Shown here: one piece after another, positions 12,258 through 22,097 of the stretch | How the letters are laid out: each line of letters starts with the position of its first letter | How positions within the stretch are numbered: the first letter of the stretch is position 1 | The notes under the pieces: generated by a model | Seen by the model: the letters and a program-made list of their open reading frames with translations, nothing else | Told to the model about the DNA's origin: nothing | Database searches by the model: none | Source of the DNA: Hyphodiscus hymeniophilus | Taxonomy: Eukaryota > Ascomycota > Leotiomycetes > Helotiales > Hyphodiscaceae | Direction: 5' to 3' | DNA length: 64,000 nt | NCBI GenBank assembly: GCA_016508695.1 | Contig: VNKQ01000008.1 | Location: 1,054,001-1,118,000 of the forward strand | Translations under genes and position numbers: made by a program

Positions 12258-13037
12258 ATGCATTGCTTACTTTCCTCCCTCGTCTTCGCAGCTCTGGTCG
12301 TCGCAAAAACAGACCTTTCAGGCTGCACAAGCAGTGATGTGATCGCATTCGGTGGTGCCAGCGTGCTCTGGTACGTTCCTGGCACTGGAGAGATATGCTC
12401 GTTCCTTGACTGTGGAGGTGGAATGGCGCCCCCGATGACTACAGTCCCAGGCTGTCCTTTGTATTCTGGAACAGCAACATATTCTCCAAGTTTCTTGCCC
12501 GGATTCAAGGACGGTTCAGCGGCCGCTTCTTCGACCTCATATGTTGCTGCAGCGAGTACCACTTCGCCATCAACCGCCATGATCACGGGATCTTCAACCA
12601 CGGACAATGTTGCAAGTCAAACGACACTTACTGGAGCCGCAAGCTCTTCTAGCATTGCATCAGCCTCTGCATCTGGAGCCTCTGCATCTGGAGCCTCTGC
12701 ATCTGGAGCCTCTGCATCTGGAGCCTCTGCATCTGGAGCCTCTGCATCTGGAGCCTCTGCATCTGAGGCCTCTGCATCTGGAGCCGCAAGCCCTTCTAGC
12801 ATTACATCAGCTTCTGGATCTACAGAACTGGTTGCATCCTCTGGTACGGCTACCGAGTCACAAACAATCTCCTCCGCCATAAAGTCCTCATCCGGCACGG
12901 GATCAGGATCGGGATCCTCAACCTCGAGTGCGGCATCTTCAACAAGCACCCCCAACGCAGGACTCTCTCTATCAGTCGATATCTTAATTCCCCGAATTAT
13001 TGGAGCCGCTGCCGTCGGCTTCGTCGTCCTAATATAA
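12258..13037 (+). CDS. secreted GPI-anchored Ser/Ala-rich cell-wall protein with tandem repeats
   Basis: Single-exon protein of 259 residues. A signal peptide (residues 1-16, MHCLLSSLVFAALVVA) is followed by a compact domain (about 17-85) with four cysteines in the contexts SGCTSS, GEICSF, LDCGGG and PGCPLY. A long Ser/Thr/Ala-rich stalk, expected to be O-glycosylated, follows. It includes eight five-residue repeats (GASAS, one EASAS) encoded by the 15-bp array listed separately. The C-terminus (residues about 240-259, IIGAAAVGFVVLI) is a hydrophobic GPI-attachment tail preceded by small residues (STPNAG). This is the architecture of fungal cell-wall/plasma-membrane mucin-like proteins. The N-terminal four-Cys domain looks conserved, but I cannot name its function with confidence. 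The stop codon region overlaps the 3' end of the small membrane-protein gene on the other strand. Confidence 0.85.
   Translation: MHCLLSSLVFAALVVAKTDLSGCTSSDVIAFGGASVLWYVPGTGEICSFLDCGGGMAPPMTTVPGCPLYSGTATYSPSFLPGFKDGSAAASSTSYVAAASTTSPSTAMITGSSTTDNVASQTTLTGAASSSSIASASASGASASGASASGASASGASASGASASGASASEASASGAASPSSITSASGSTELVASSGTATESQTISSAIKSSSGTGSGSGSSTSSAASSTSTPNAGLSLSVDILIPRIIGAAAVGFVVLI
12663..12782 (+). repeat. 15-bp coding minisatellite, 8 units
   Basis: Unit GCCTCTGCATCTGGA, eight tandem copies; the seventh carries a GAG in place of GGA. It encodes Gly/Glu-Ala-Ser-Ala-Ser in the gene frame. Because the unit is a multiple of three and stop-free in several frames on both strands, it also opens overlapping spurious ORFs. 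Near-identity of the units suggests recent expansion. Confidence 0.95.
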
Positions 13038-13358
13038 TCCAACCCACGCCTTTTCTACGTACTGAATGGCATCGATGGTGAATATGATTACTTGCAGGAC
13101 ACCCAGGGCAGCTAGCATGAAGAGAAGGACTCTCATTGCAGGCCGTCCGGCAGTATGGCCGTATAGAGCTATTCGGAAGGCCCAAAGAAGGAAGACGACG
13201 AGCCACAGCATGGTTGCGTGGTGACGATGGTTTTCTGCATAGTTCGGACGTTACACAGGACTCAGCTTAGATAGAATCACAAATGAACGATTAATAATCA
13301 CCATGCTACCGTTGCGCTCGGTGTAATTCAGAATAGGTGAGGTGACATTCGGGCTCAT
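13029..13358 (-). CDS. 84-aa two-span membrane protein
   Basis: Two exons: 13310-13358 and 13029-13234, joined across a 75-nt intron (13235-13309, GTAGCA...TATGCAG). The splice restores one frame of 84 codons plus TAG. The N-terminus carries two N-glycosylation sequons (NVT, NYT) before a His-rich patch (NENHRHHAT). Two hydrophobic helices follow (about residues 25-40, LWLVVFLLWAFRIALY, and 51-68, LLFMLAALGVLQVIIF). Codons are strongly biased to TTC and TAC as in real genes of the window. The sequons before the first helix suggest the N-terminus is luminal. An in-frame stop upstream of the ATG supports the start. I do not recognise the family. The CDS overlaps the GPI-protein CDS tail-to-tail by 9 nt. 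The donor is a weak GTAGCA, so the first exon is less certain than the second. Confidence 0.6.
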
Positions 13359-13876
13359 TATCAGATGCAGCTTTCACGATGTGCATATGCACTTGTACTA
13401 CAATGAAATCATTCTCACAGTCGTATTGCAGCACCACGAGAAGCGGAACATAGCATCCCGTTCTCATGCCGGTTTTGACCATCAGTGACGAGCAGAAAAT
13501 ACAAGGAAACCTCTAACCTCATGCAAGCAGCAAGGCTTCCCAACACTTCCTCCTCTCATAGCCCGCCTGCTGTTGATTGGTGCCGTGGGCGTCGATCTTT
13601 CGGCTTCCCGAAAGATGTGGAAGAAGCGGGCACCTTTACGATATGCAACAAAAGTTACAACTGGTTTTAGAGGGCCGGGAAGTTCTTGTGTAACAGTTGT
13701 CAGGTGAAAATTGGAGATGTTCTACCTGTGGTTTGGGGGCTGCACATATGAAGGTGTCGCTCGCCGTAGTATAATACGGTGGCCGGTTTGATCATATTGG
13801 GTGCCAATATTTTACAGATCGAAGCATCTATGCGAGTATCAAGTGCCTGTTGAATCCATTGAGGAATACCAACACG
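13359..13876. promoter_or_regulatory. divergent promoter region (84-aa gene / MRPL4)
   Basis: 518 nt between divergent start codons. Contains only short ORFs; no specific element recognised. Confidence 0.4.
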
Positions 13877-14758
13877 ATGTCGACATCTATATCGTTACGG
13901 CCCAGCTTAAGATGTCTCTTGCAATGTAGCAGGATATCGCATATTCCTCCCTCATTCCTCCTTCCCTCTCTCCTGTCCAGCACGCAAAGCACCTCCTTCT
14001 CCTCCACCACGCCCTCCTCTTATCCTCGCGACATGAACCGCGAGCGAGGCGTCTCAACAGTCCGGCGCACTGGGCCACGGCACCCCAATGCAATGTCCAA
14101 AATGCCTTTACCTAAACCAGTCCTCGATCCCGCGCAGCGCTCCAAGGTCCAAGTCGATGAAGACCATGGACTCTGGGGTTTCTTCCATGCTAAAGACAAG
14201 CCAATGAACACGCCAGAGGAAGACGATGATCATGGAAGAGCGTGGACTGTGGAGGAGCTCAGATGTAAGAGTTGGGAGGATTTGCACAGTCTGTGGTGGA
14301 TTTGTGTCAAGGAGCGGAATAGGATTTCTACAGAAAGTATGGAGAGGAAAAGGATTGATGCCGGGTATGGTGATTATGAGGCCAAGCGGAGGGATACGCA
14401 TGTGAGTTTTTGTGCTTGTCATATGGAGGAGGGAATCAGGTGGAGTGGCTGGGGTCATGGCTAATGCTTTGCACAGGTACGATTGACACAAAGAGGCATC
14501 AAGCAAGTCCTCACAGAACGGTTTTATGCTTGGCAAGATGCGCAGAAGGTTGCGAAGAGCGATCCAGAGGTCAATATGTCGGGCGAGGGACCGGCATATA
14601 TTCCTAGTGACTTTGTGGATGAAGATGTTATGGAGGACGAAGAGTATGAGGCTATTGAGGGAGCTGATGATTTGGAGAAACTTGAGGGACAGCCCAAACA
14701 CCTAAACCTGCCAGAGGCTTCCCCTGAAGCTAAGCCAGAGTCAAGACCAAATGCTTAG
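13877..14758 (+). CDS. mrpl4: mitochondrial large-subunit ribosomal protein uL29m (MRPL4 / MRP-L47 family)
   Basis: Two exons, 13877-14401 and 14477-14758, joined across a 75-nt intron (GTGAGT...TGCACAG); 268 residues. The N-terminus (about 1-50) is a Ser/Arg-rich mitochondrial presequence without acidic residues. The MRP-L47 domain follows (about residues 90-200, with HGLWGFF, the RAWTVEELRCKSWEDLHSLWW core, ERNRIS and the EAKRRDTHVRLTQRGIK segment across the splice). The C-terminal tail is acidic. The product is a component of the mitochondrial 54S subunit near the polypeptide exit site. The frame is open a little further upstream but without an ATG, so the ATG at 13877 is the start. Confidence 0.93.
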
Positions 14759-15283
14759 AGACATGTGGATGTGTATAGTAGGTGGAGAGGTTGAGGACGG
14801 CCTCACGACTCTCTTGGAACAGCTACATGAGTTTTCGAATTTGTGCGAGAATTTGTGCGATAGAAAAGGCAGCATTCTGGAGTCGATGCCGATGTAACAG
14901 ATTGTATTATAGCAGCATACAAAAATGGAATAGATCCCAAATACACATTAATATCTAGCACTTGGAACTCTCCTCGTACGTTGAATTATCGGCCATTTGA
15001 TTGTCCAAAAAACATGACAACAAAACCCAAGTTTTCCAAAAATAAATCATAGACTTAAATATCCATCAAATACCGGCATGAATTGAGGAATCTCTCTGCA
15101 TGAATGCTTCGAAACAAAGTGGTTCCTGAGAAGAGGCGGTCACACCGCGCTAGCGAAGCCAATCAACAACACTATGACAGCTTCCAAAGATTCATGCTTA
15201 GGTCCTCTCACCGATCATTCAAAGAGATTCAGTGATTAGATTCACACCGTTCCTGGCCATAATTTCTACGAGAACCCATCGCT
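14759..15283. other. intergenic: MRPL4 3' flank and GDI promoter
   Basis: 525 nt between tandem plus-strand genes, AT-rich in the middle; no gene or specific element recognised. Confidence 0.5.
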
Positions 15284-16928
15284 ATGGATGATATCGCCCC
15301 CGAATACGATGTTGTTGTCCTTGGAACAGGTAAAACTACCCCGCATGGAGGGGCAGCCAAGTAGCTTACACTCTACAGGACTGACGGAATGTGTGTTGTC
15401 CGGGTGCGCAGACTTTCTGGAGCTGCTCAGATATTGAAAAGCTGATTAGAGTAGTGTTCTGAGTGTTAAGGGAAAGAAGGTCTTGCACATCGATCGAAAC
15501 GACCACTATGGAGGAGAGGCAGCATCCGTCAACATAGAAACTGTAAGTAAGCTCCTCTGAGCCTGCAGACACCCTCTTACTTTCGCAGCTTTTCAAGAAG
15601 TACGGAAACTATAACAAGGGGAGGAACCATGGAAGAAGTATGGACGGGTCAACGACTGGAATATCGATCTCGTACCCAAGCTCCTCATGTCCAGCGGAGA
15701 ATTGACGAATATCCTCGTTTCCACCGATGTCACTAGATACCTCGAATTCAAGCAAGTGGCAGGAAGTTATGTCCAACAAGGTGCTGGGGCCAAGGCTACG
15801 ATTGCGAAGGTCCCATCAGATGCTGGTGAAGCTCTACGATCCTCGCTGATGGGTCTGTTCGAGAAAAGGCGGATGAAGAGCTTTATTGAGTGGGTTGGAA
15901 CTTTCAATGCGGCAGATTCTGCAAGCCATAAAGGTACGGTAATTTAAGGCTCTGCAAAACCAACTCAGCTGACATGCTTCAGGTCTTAACATCAATCAGT
16001 GCACTATGAAGGACGTATATGACAAGTTCGGACTCGAGGTTACCACTAGAGATTTCATTGGTCATGCAATGGCCCTCTACCAGACCGACTCCTACATTAC
16101 GGAAAAAGGCAAAGCCCCTGAGACCATCGAGCGAATTCGTCTGTATGGAAACTCAGTCTCTCGTTACGGAAAGTCCCCATATATTTACCCACTTTACGGT
16201 CTTGGAGAGCTTCCTCAAGGATTCGCTCGCCTTTCTGCCATCTACGGTGGGACGTACATGCTCAATACCAACATCGATGAGATAATCTACGATGGATCTA
16301 AGGCTGTTGGGATTAAGGCCACCATGCTGGATCGAAGTGGAGAAGACAAGCCACTGAAGTTCGAGACCAAAGCAAAGAAGATATTGGCTGATCCATCATA
16401 CTTCCCTGGCAAGGTCCAGGTTGTTGGACATGTCTTGAAAGCCATTTGCATCTTGACCCATCCCCTTGCGGGTACTGCCGAGAATGATTCATGCCAACTG
16501 ATCATTCCTCAATCTCAAGTTGGACGCAAGAATGGTAAGATACCCCAATAGATTAAGAAGCCATACTCATCAGGATAGATATCTACATTGCCGTCGTCTC
16601 GAGCGCCCACAGCGTCTGCCCTAAGGGCTACTACATTGCGATTGTCTCGACAATCGCCGAGACCAACGCAAACCACCATCTCGAGCTTGCGGCCGGCTTC
16701 GAGCGTCTTGGGAGAGTAGAGGAGAAATTCATGGGTCCACCAATCCCACTCTATGAGCCATTGGAGAGCGGTATCAATGACAATATCTTCATCTCTAAGA
16801 GCTACGATGCAACAAGTCATTTCGAGACTACTACTGATGATGTTAAGGATATCTACCGCCGGGCTGAGGGTCATGATCTTGTCGTTGAGGGTTTGAGAGA
16901 GGGTACTAATCTGGTGGGCGAGGAGTGA
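15284..16928 (+). CDS. GDI1: Rab GDP-dissociation inhibitor, with a 1-nt frameshift in exon 4
   Basis: Essential regulator that extracts GDP-bound, prenylated Rab GTPases from membranes. Six exons: 15284-15329, 15379-15403, 15455-15542, 15589-15933, 15983-16534 and 16579-16928. The N-terminus (MDDIAPEYDVVVLGTGLTE) is the dinucleotide-fold-like Rab-binding start. Further family landmarks are HIDRNDHYGG, SGELTNI, YIYPLYGLGELPQGF, KAICILTHP, IIPQSQVGRKND and SYDATSHFETTTDDVKD. Exon lengths sum to 1406 nt, one short of 469 codons. In exon 4 the expected frame is lost at a run of four G (15618-15621): before it the protein reads KKYGNYNKG, and after it EEPWKKYGRVNDW is in the next frame. A fifth G would restore continuity. 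Everything else is intact and splice sites are normal, so a homopolymer sequencing error is the simplest explanation. A genuine lesion would leave a product of about 71 residues. Confidence 0.9.
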
Positions 16929-17586
16929 AAATAATGCAAGTAAGCACATAGATTGGGCTTTATAGCGAGCGTCAAATTGCCAATGGTATAACGTTTTGAA
17001 ATCATAAGAAAGCATCCTTGAACCATCTTGCTTCATACAGCTGCCAAAAAAATGGAAACACCCCGAGACATAGAGTTTGGAACACCGTCGTCACTTTTGG
17101 CGCTGGTACTTGTAAGAGCTAGCAAATGCTTCATCTCCTTCTCGTCTTGAAACGCTGCTCCAAGAGGTTCCAACCTGGGCGTCGAAACTCGAAAAAGGAG
17201 AAGGAAATGTTCAATTCAACCATCAAAAGTCTCCCAGTGGCAGGCGAAACCTTCAGAGGATTTCCCAAGGATCCATCCTTCTTACGCTCCACAATCAGAA
17301 AGTATAGATGCTCAAAAGCCATGCGCACCGCAGCGGGCTCAAAATAAAGTATCTCTACCTCTTATTCATGTTTAGAGAAGGCAAGATATTTCTAGGGTTT
17401 AGATGCGTAACCAAGCATGAGGAGACTTGGTTCTATATATTGTGTGTCATATTACTCGCTTCATGCGGATGTATCGGACACGAACGTATAGGTTTCCTTG
17501 TCTTAAGCACAGATGCTATGATCAAGTGCTGAAAACCCGAGCAAATGTCCATAAAGGTCTGGTATTCATGCTAGCTTGTAAACAGA
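16929..17586. other. intergenic region between convergent genes
   Basis: 3' flanks of GDI (+) and eIF3g (-). Short ORFs only; nothing recognised. Confidence 0.55.
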
Positions 17587-18778
17587 TTATGCAGCCTTCT
17601 TGGCAAACTCCACTCTCAAAATCAGATGCTTGAATCCATAACCATCCATCTTCTCGCAAGCCTTCGCAGCATCTGTTCTCTCCTGGAAACTAATGAATGC
17701 AAAACCCTTCGCAAGACCAGTCTCTCTATCCTTCGCCAAGAACACTCTTGTGACCCGACCGAATCGCTCGAACATATCTCTGAGTTCTTGTTCTTCTGCC
17801 ATTTCCGAGACCTGTGCATTTGTTAGATAATATAACGGGAGCTGAGTACCGAAACCTACGTTTGTGACACGCAAGGTAGCGAGATCATCTCTCTCATATT
17901 TGCCACCGCCCATTCTGTCTCCGCCACTTGCAGCAGCGCCGTTTCGCATATGAGGTGGTACGTATGAGCTCTTTCCAGTCCCAAGTCCACCAGGTCCCTC
18001 AACAGCATCCGCAGGTCCAGCAGCAACATCAGCAGATCCCTCTTCACCAACCGGTGCCATAGTATCTTTAAATGGACACCTTGCTGTGAAATGCTCTCCA
18101 TTACAGATACGACATTTAACCTTCTTGTCCTAATGAAAAAGTAAGCAATGTCGCGGCAGATGATGACAAGTCACGCGAGAGCCGGAAGCTCAACTCTAGA
18201 GGCCCTTCAGGGAGCAGTCTTTGACAGAAGAGCTCATGAGGACCCCCAGCATTCGCATATATTTGCCCTCGAAGCACATACCTTCAGCTTATCCTTCATA
18301 CTTCCAGCCTCGGTCTTCTCCTCCTTCGCATCCTTTTTCCAGTTCGTGCTCGGTCTGAATATGATGTTCTCGCCCACAGACGTGGTGTCGCTCGCAGGAC
18401 CAGCTCCATCTTTCTGAGACAAACCAAACTTCGACCAAGCCTTGCGCTCTGCAACTCGCGGATTTACGACCTCCTTGTGTACGGTAAATCGGATACGACG
18501 GGTTGTCTTGACCTTCTTGCCATCATCGTTGAATCTCCAGCTCACAATCGTCTTGGTTCCGTCCTTGTTTGTGGTAGTGGTAGAAGGAGGAAGGACGTCC
18601 GCAACATCATCAAGCTCATCGTCATCAGCCCAGTCTGGGCGGCTGGAAGGAGTGTAAGCAGGGGGCTCTAGTTTGGAGGGAGGACGAGATCCTCGTTCGC
18701 CTCGAAGAAGAGGAGCCGAGAATATGGGGAGAGATTTGACCAGGAGACTGGGAAGACTTACTTTGCTACTTTTGACAT
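17587..18778 (-). CDS. tif35: translation initiation factor eIF3 subunit G
   Basis: Subunit of the eIF3 complex that helps scanning and reinitiation on the 40S subunit. Exons on the minus strand: about 18770-18778, 18282-18665, 17860-18129 and 17587-17811, giving 295 residues. Introns 18130-18281 (GTATGT donor) and 17812-17859 (GTAGGT...GCACAG) are secure. The first intron is less so: the best frame-consistent model uses a GTAGCA donor after MSK, while a better-looking GTAAGT lies 8 nt downstream but breaks the frame with the visible acceptors. Landmarks are the N-terminal eIF3g domain (DWADDDE, TTTTNKDGTKTIVSWRFND, GENIIFRPSTNW), a CCHC-type zinc knuckle (CRICNGEHFTARCP) and a C-terminal RRM (about 210-295; LRVTNVSEMAEE, RVFLAKDRETGLAKGFAFI). 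Length matches the family. Confidence 0.93.
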
Positions 18779-21700
18779 GGTGGCAGTACTTCCAGAAATA
18801 TCTTTTGACTCTGGTTTGAAGTACGTTGTGGTTCTGTAGCGCTGTTTGATGCGGTTCGAGGGGCGTAGCTTTGAAATATTTCGAAGTGCGGTTTAAGCGG
18901 GGTCACCCACGTGACTTATCAAGACAGTTTAATTTGAAATGCGCTTCGATCTGACTCACTATAAAGTAGTGACCGATTCTACGTGCACACAGTATGCATT
19001 GCGTGATGATTGACTCGACATAGCTATGTTTACCCGAGTGGCTGCGAAACGGAGTGGTACTGGCCTCTAACGTGTCGTTGCACACTAGCAATTTGGAGAT
19101 TGTGGCATTTGCATTACCCGGAACACGATCACTCCTGTTATAATGGACTAGCAGAACACTGTGTGTATCTTAAGGACATCTCCCCAAAAAGTGGAAGTGG
19201 TTGCCTTACTGAAAATTTGTTGAAAACATGCTGGCTAGGCCAGTTTGATTTCTTGCTCTGTGGCTTCACATGATGTATAGGTGTATCTTTTGAAACAATG
19301 GGGTACACCGGTAGTCACAAATCACAAATCTCAGTCACCACTTCGTGGGTCCCCTTGGACACTGGATCAAAGAGGCCAAGGTTGCTCCAAGTTGATGCAG
19401 CCTTTACTAGAGGCCGAGGTATATTCATATTGCTGCTGTGGAAGAAGGGCCGGTCCTGCAATGAAGTCCGTTCTTGGGTATCATCATATGATTCATATGA
19501 GCGGATTGTTCCGTGTTGCATACTACTTCGATCTTCCACAGATGCCTCAAGTATGCTAGGTGCAGATCTTTCTTACATGTAGAAACATAAAGCTCTAGAA
19601 GTTTGGTGGTCCTCAGACAAACTCCAAAGCAGTTGAATATACAGTCGAGTGCTGAATGTTTGGCACATGATGTGTGCTACTTATCAACCTTGAGCAACGT
19701 CAAATCCATTTATACGATATCTGGTAATGAAGTCCTCGGAAAGGGCTTCGAAATATCTCATGAGAGTCGGCAAAAGACATAGTATCTGTTACATCAAAGG
19801 TACATTTGGGATGTCTAAGTTCAGCTCTGCCCCATCATTAGGTAGAAGGAAATCTTAGATCGGATTATCGTACATGAAACAAATGTAGAACTACATCGTC
19901 TCTGCATTCAAGCATAATGATCGTGGGAAGCGTCGCTCCTCAAGCATTCCTCAAGTACATACCGCATTAGCTGCTTTACAATATATTAATCCACAATATT
20001 TCCAACTAAATTTTATTCGGTTTTGACCTCTTCCAAGCTGATTTTTTCGGATTGCTGATTTCCTATAAGACCTAGGCAGTTTAGATTCCCAAGCGTGCAA
20101 AGTTTTCCTGGATACTTCATAATGCTTAGGTACCAAGTTTTTACAATCGTAGTCTCATACCTCCACGCAGTGGGATTCGAGTACAAGTGGCATCAATCAG
20201 CACAAGCTCAAGCATGGAAAGGAGTAGAACAGTTCTTGCTTCAATGCTTATAGGCCTTTCTGCCTTTCAACTTATTCTCCAACACCCCCAGTCACCATCA
20301 CCAAGCAGTTCGAAAACTTTAGATTCAATACTAACCGCCTTCGAAGCTGCACCATTATTTAGACTTCAAGATGAAAACCAACCCTGCCATCAGCCTACTC
20401 ATTTTGGCAGCATCTGGAGCAGTACTTATTTCCCTTCCTTCTCAACACTTCCTTAGTGTTTCCGATTTAGGGTTCTCCTTCCATCTATGCTTCTTTCCTT
20501 TGAATGATGTGTCGATACGGCCTAAATATGGAGTCACTAGCGAGCATCTAGAGCCACAAACCCCATCCAGCCCATAGGTCCCCCTGCCGCTGTCTTCGAC
20601 AAAGAAATGTAGTTCATGGTACTTCCATCGAACACCAATGCCGCAAGTTTAATCTCGAGTTGCTTTCCAACGGCTCTACAGGTAAACGAACTACGCTACA
20701 GAGAATTGTGACCCGGGATATGTGTGCTGTTTCCCCTATTTGTGCACCTTGCCAGTCTCAATAATGGCCCTTACAGAAGGAACCATGTATTTGGCCCCGA
20801 GCCTTTGATTGGAACGGGTCGATGGATGAGATAAGACGGAAAACTTGTGTTGGGATCTACTGCAATTCAGCTCACCCTTTTATACGTTCATTACTTTTAG
20901 CAATCCAAAGAATATCCCTAACTTCCATCTATTATCGTAGATCAGCTAAGGCGTGGGATGAAGGTATGTCCGCGAGCAGCACCATGTGATGGCAGCCTCA
21001 ATTCGCGCGATTTCAGGACTACCACTTGTATAACTCTTATGAGTAGTAAGCTCTGCTTTGAGAATATACACTGCTAAGTAATGAGTCATGGGTAATGCCT
21101 CATCGACGTCATCATGCTCGATATGCTATATCCTGGGTGTATCGCTCATAAATCATTAAAATACCCACTTAAGTTTTAACTAGCCCCTGATGTATTGACA
21201 AGCAGTAATTTTTGAGAAGCCATGCAAGATCGGATCATTCTTCAGCGTAAACGCGTGCCGTACAAGCGTGCCGTACAAGCTTTATACTCGTTTCTTCTTG
21301 TCATACACTCTTGCATGGGATTTATTAATAGAGTCGATATCCGTCGCTTCGGATCAGGGCCACCAGATCTGCAGCCCAGGCTGAATCCTGGAACAGGCCC
21401 AATATGGATGGATTCGATATGCGACGTGATATAGCCCAGAGGTTCGGAAAGAATAACGAGCCCCGGAATCTTTCGCTTACCCTCTTGAAGGCAATTGATT
21501 AGGTACATTGAAAGCATTAAGTAGCTGCACCGGGCATCCTCCAACTTGCTTAAGAAACACCGGATCAATCGGGTGACTGCAAGCTGAGCAATCCGCGATC
21601 AGAAAGAGCGTCTTGTATTAAGAGCACATGAGATTTTGGTATCAATATGAGACGTGCAACAAATTCAAGAATCGATAAGCCATATGCAGCCTACCTGTAG

Positions 21701-22097
21701 CCTTGACAGAAGCGGCATTAGGATCTTCCTTTAATATATTGCCTCGAGTGGGGACTGCCATATGGGGAAACATAGCCAATCAAGCAACAGCTAACGGGTT
21801 TGAGGGGGGATTCTTGATTATTTGGTCGTCTTATCCTAAACTTTTATACAGCCACAGTAGTCATGCCATTTTTCGTGCAGATATCCCTCGTACACGCCCT
21901 GAACGCTTCATCTAGCGCAAAGCAATGCCTGCTCCAACGCCCCCAAGCTAGCAAGAACAAAGGTAAATTAGCTATGACACAAGAGAAGAGTCGCGATATG
22001 CAACATATGAGTACAAGTAATACAGAAATGAGAGGTCTATACGATCCGGGCGAGATCTGTGGGAATCATGAGAGAAAAGGCGCCTCTAATTGGCATT
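18779..22097. other. gene-poor, AT-rich 3.3-kb region
   Basis: Between the eIF3g start and the mtHsp70 stop. Contains many short overlapping ORFs with no coding bias. A direct duplication of a 13-mer (CGTGCCGTACAAG) lies near 21253-21278. A signal-peptide-like ORF and an adjacent Cys-rich frame at 20371-20764 are listed separately. No transposase or reverse-transcriptase signature was seen. Confidence 0.5.
20371..20764 (+). other. possible relic or unspliced fragment of a small secreted Cys-rich protein gene
   Basis: An ATG at 20371 opens a 68-codon ORF whose first 25 residues look like a signal peptide (MKTNPAISLLILAASGAVLIS). In a different frame, a stretch open from 20552 to the TAA at 20762-20764 encodes a cysteine-rich segment (CRC, then single Cys residues and a CAVSPICAPC ending). 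It could be joined to the first part only if an intron ends near CCCATAG (20577). I see no good donor, so this may be a decayed gene or chance. Confidence 0.15.

Noticed and set aside
12607..13042. Repeat-rich overlapping ORFs on both strands of the GPI-protein gene
   Set aside because: Products of the 15-bp stop-free repeat read in other frames; no independent start or domain.
18779..22097. Degenerate transposon in the AT-rich region
   Set aside because: No transposase, reverse-transcriptase or terminal-repeat signature could be read in any frame.
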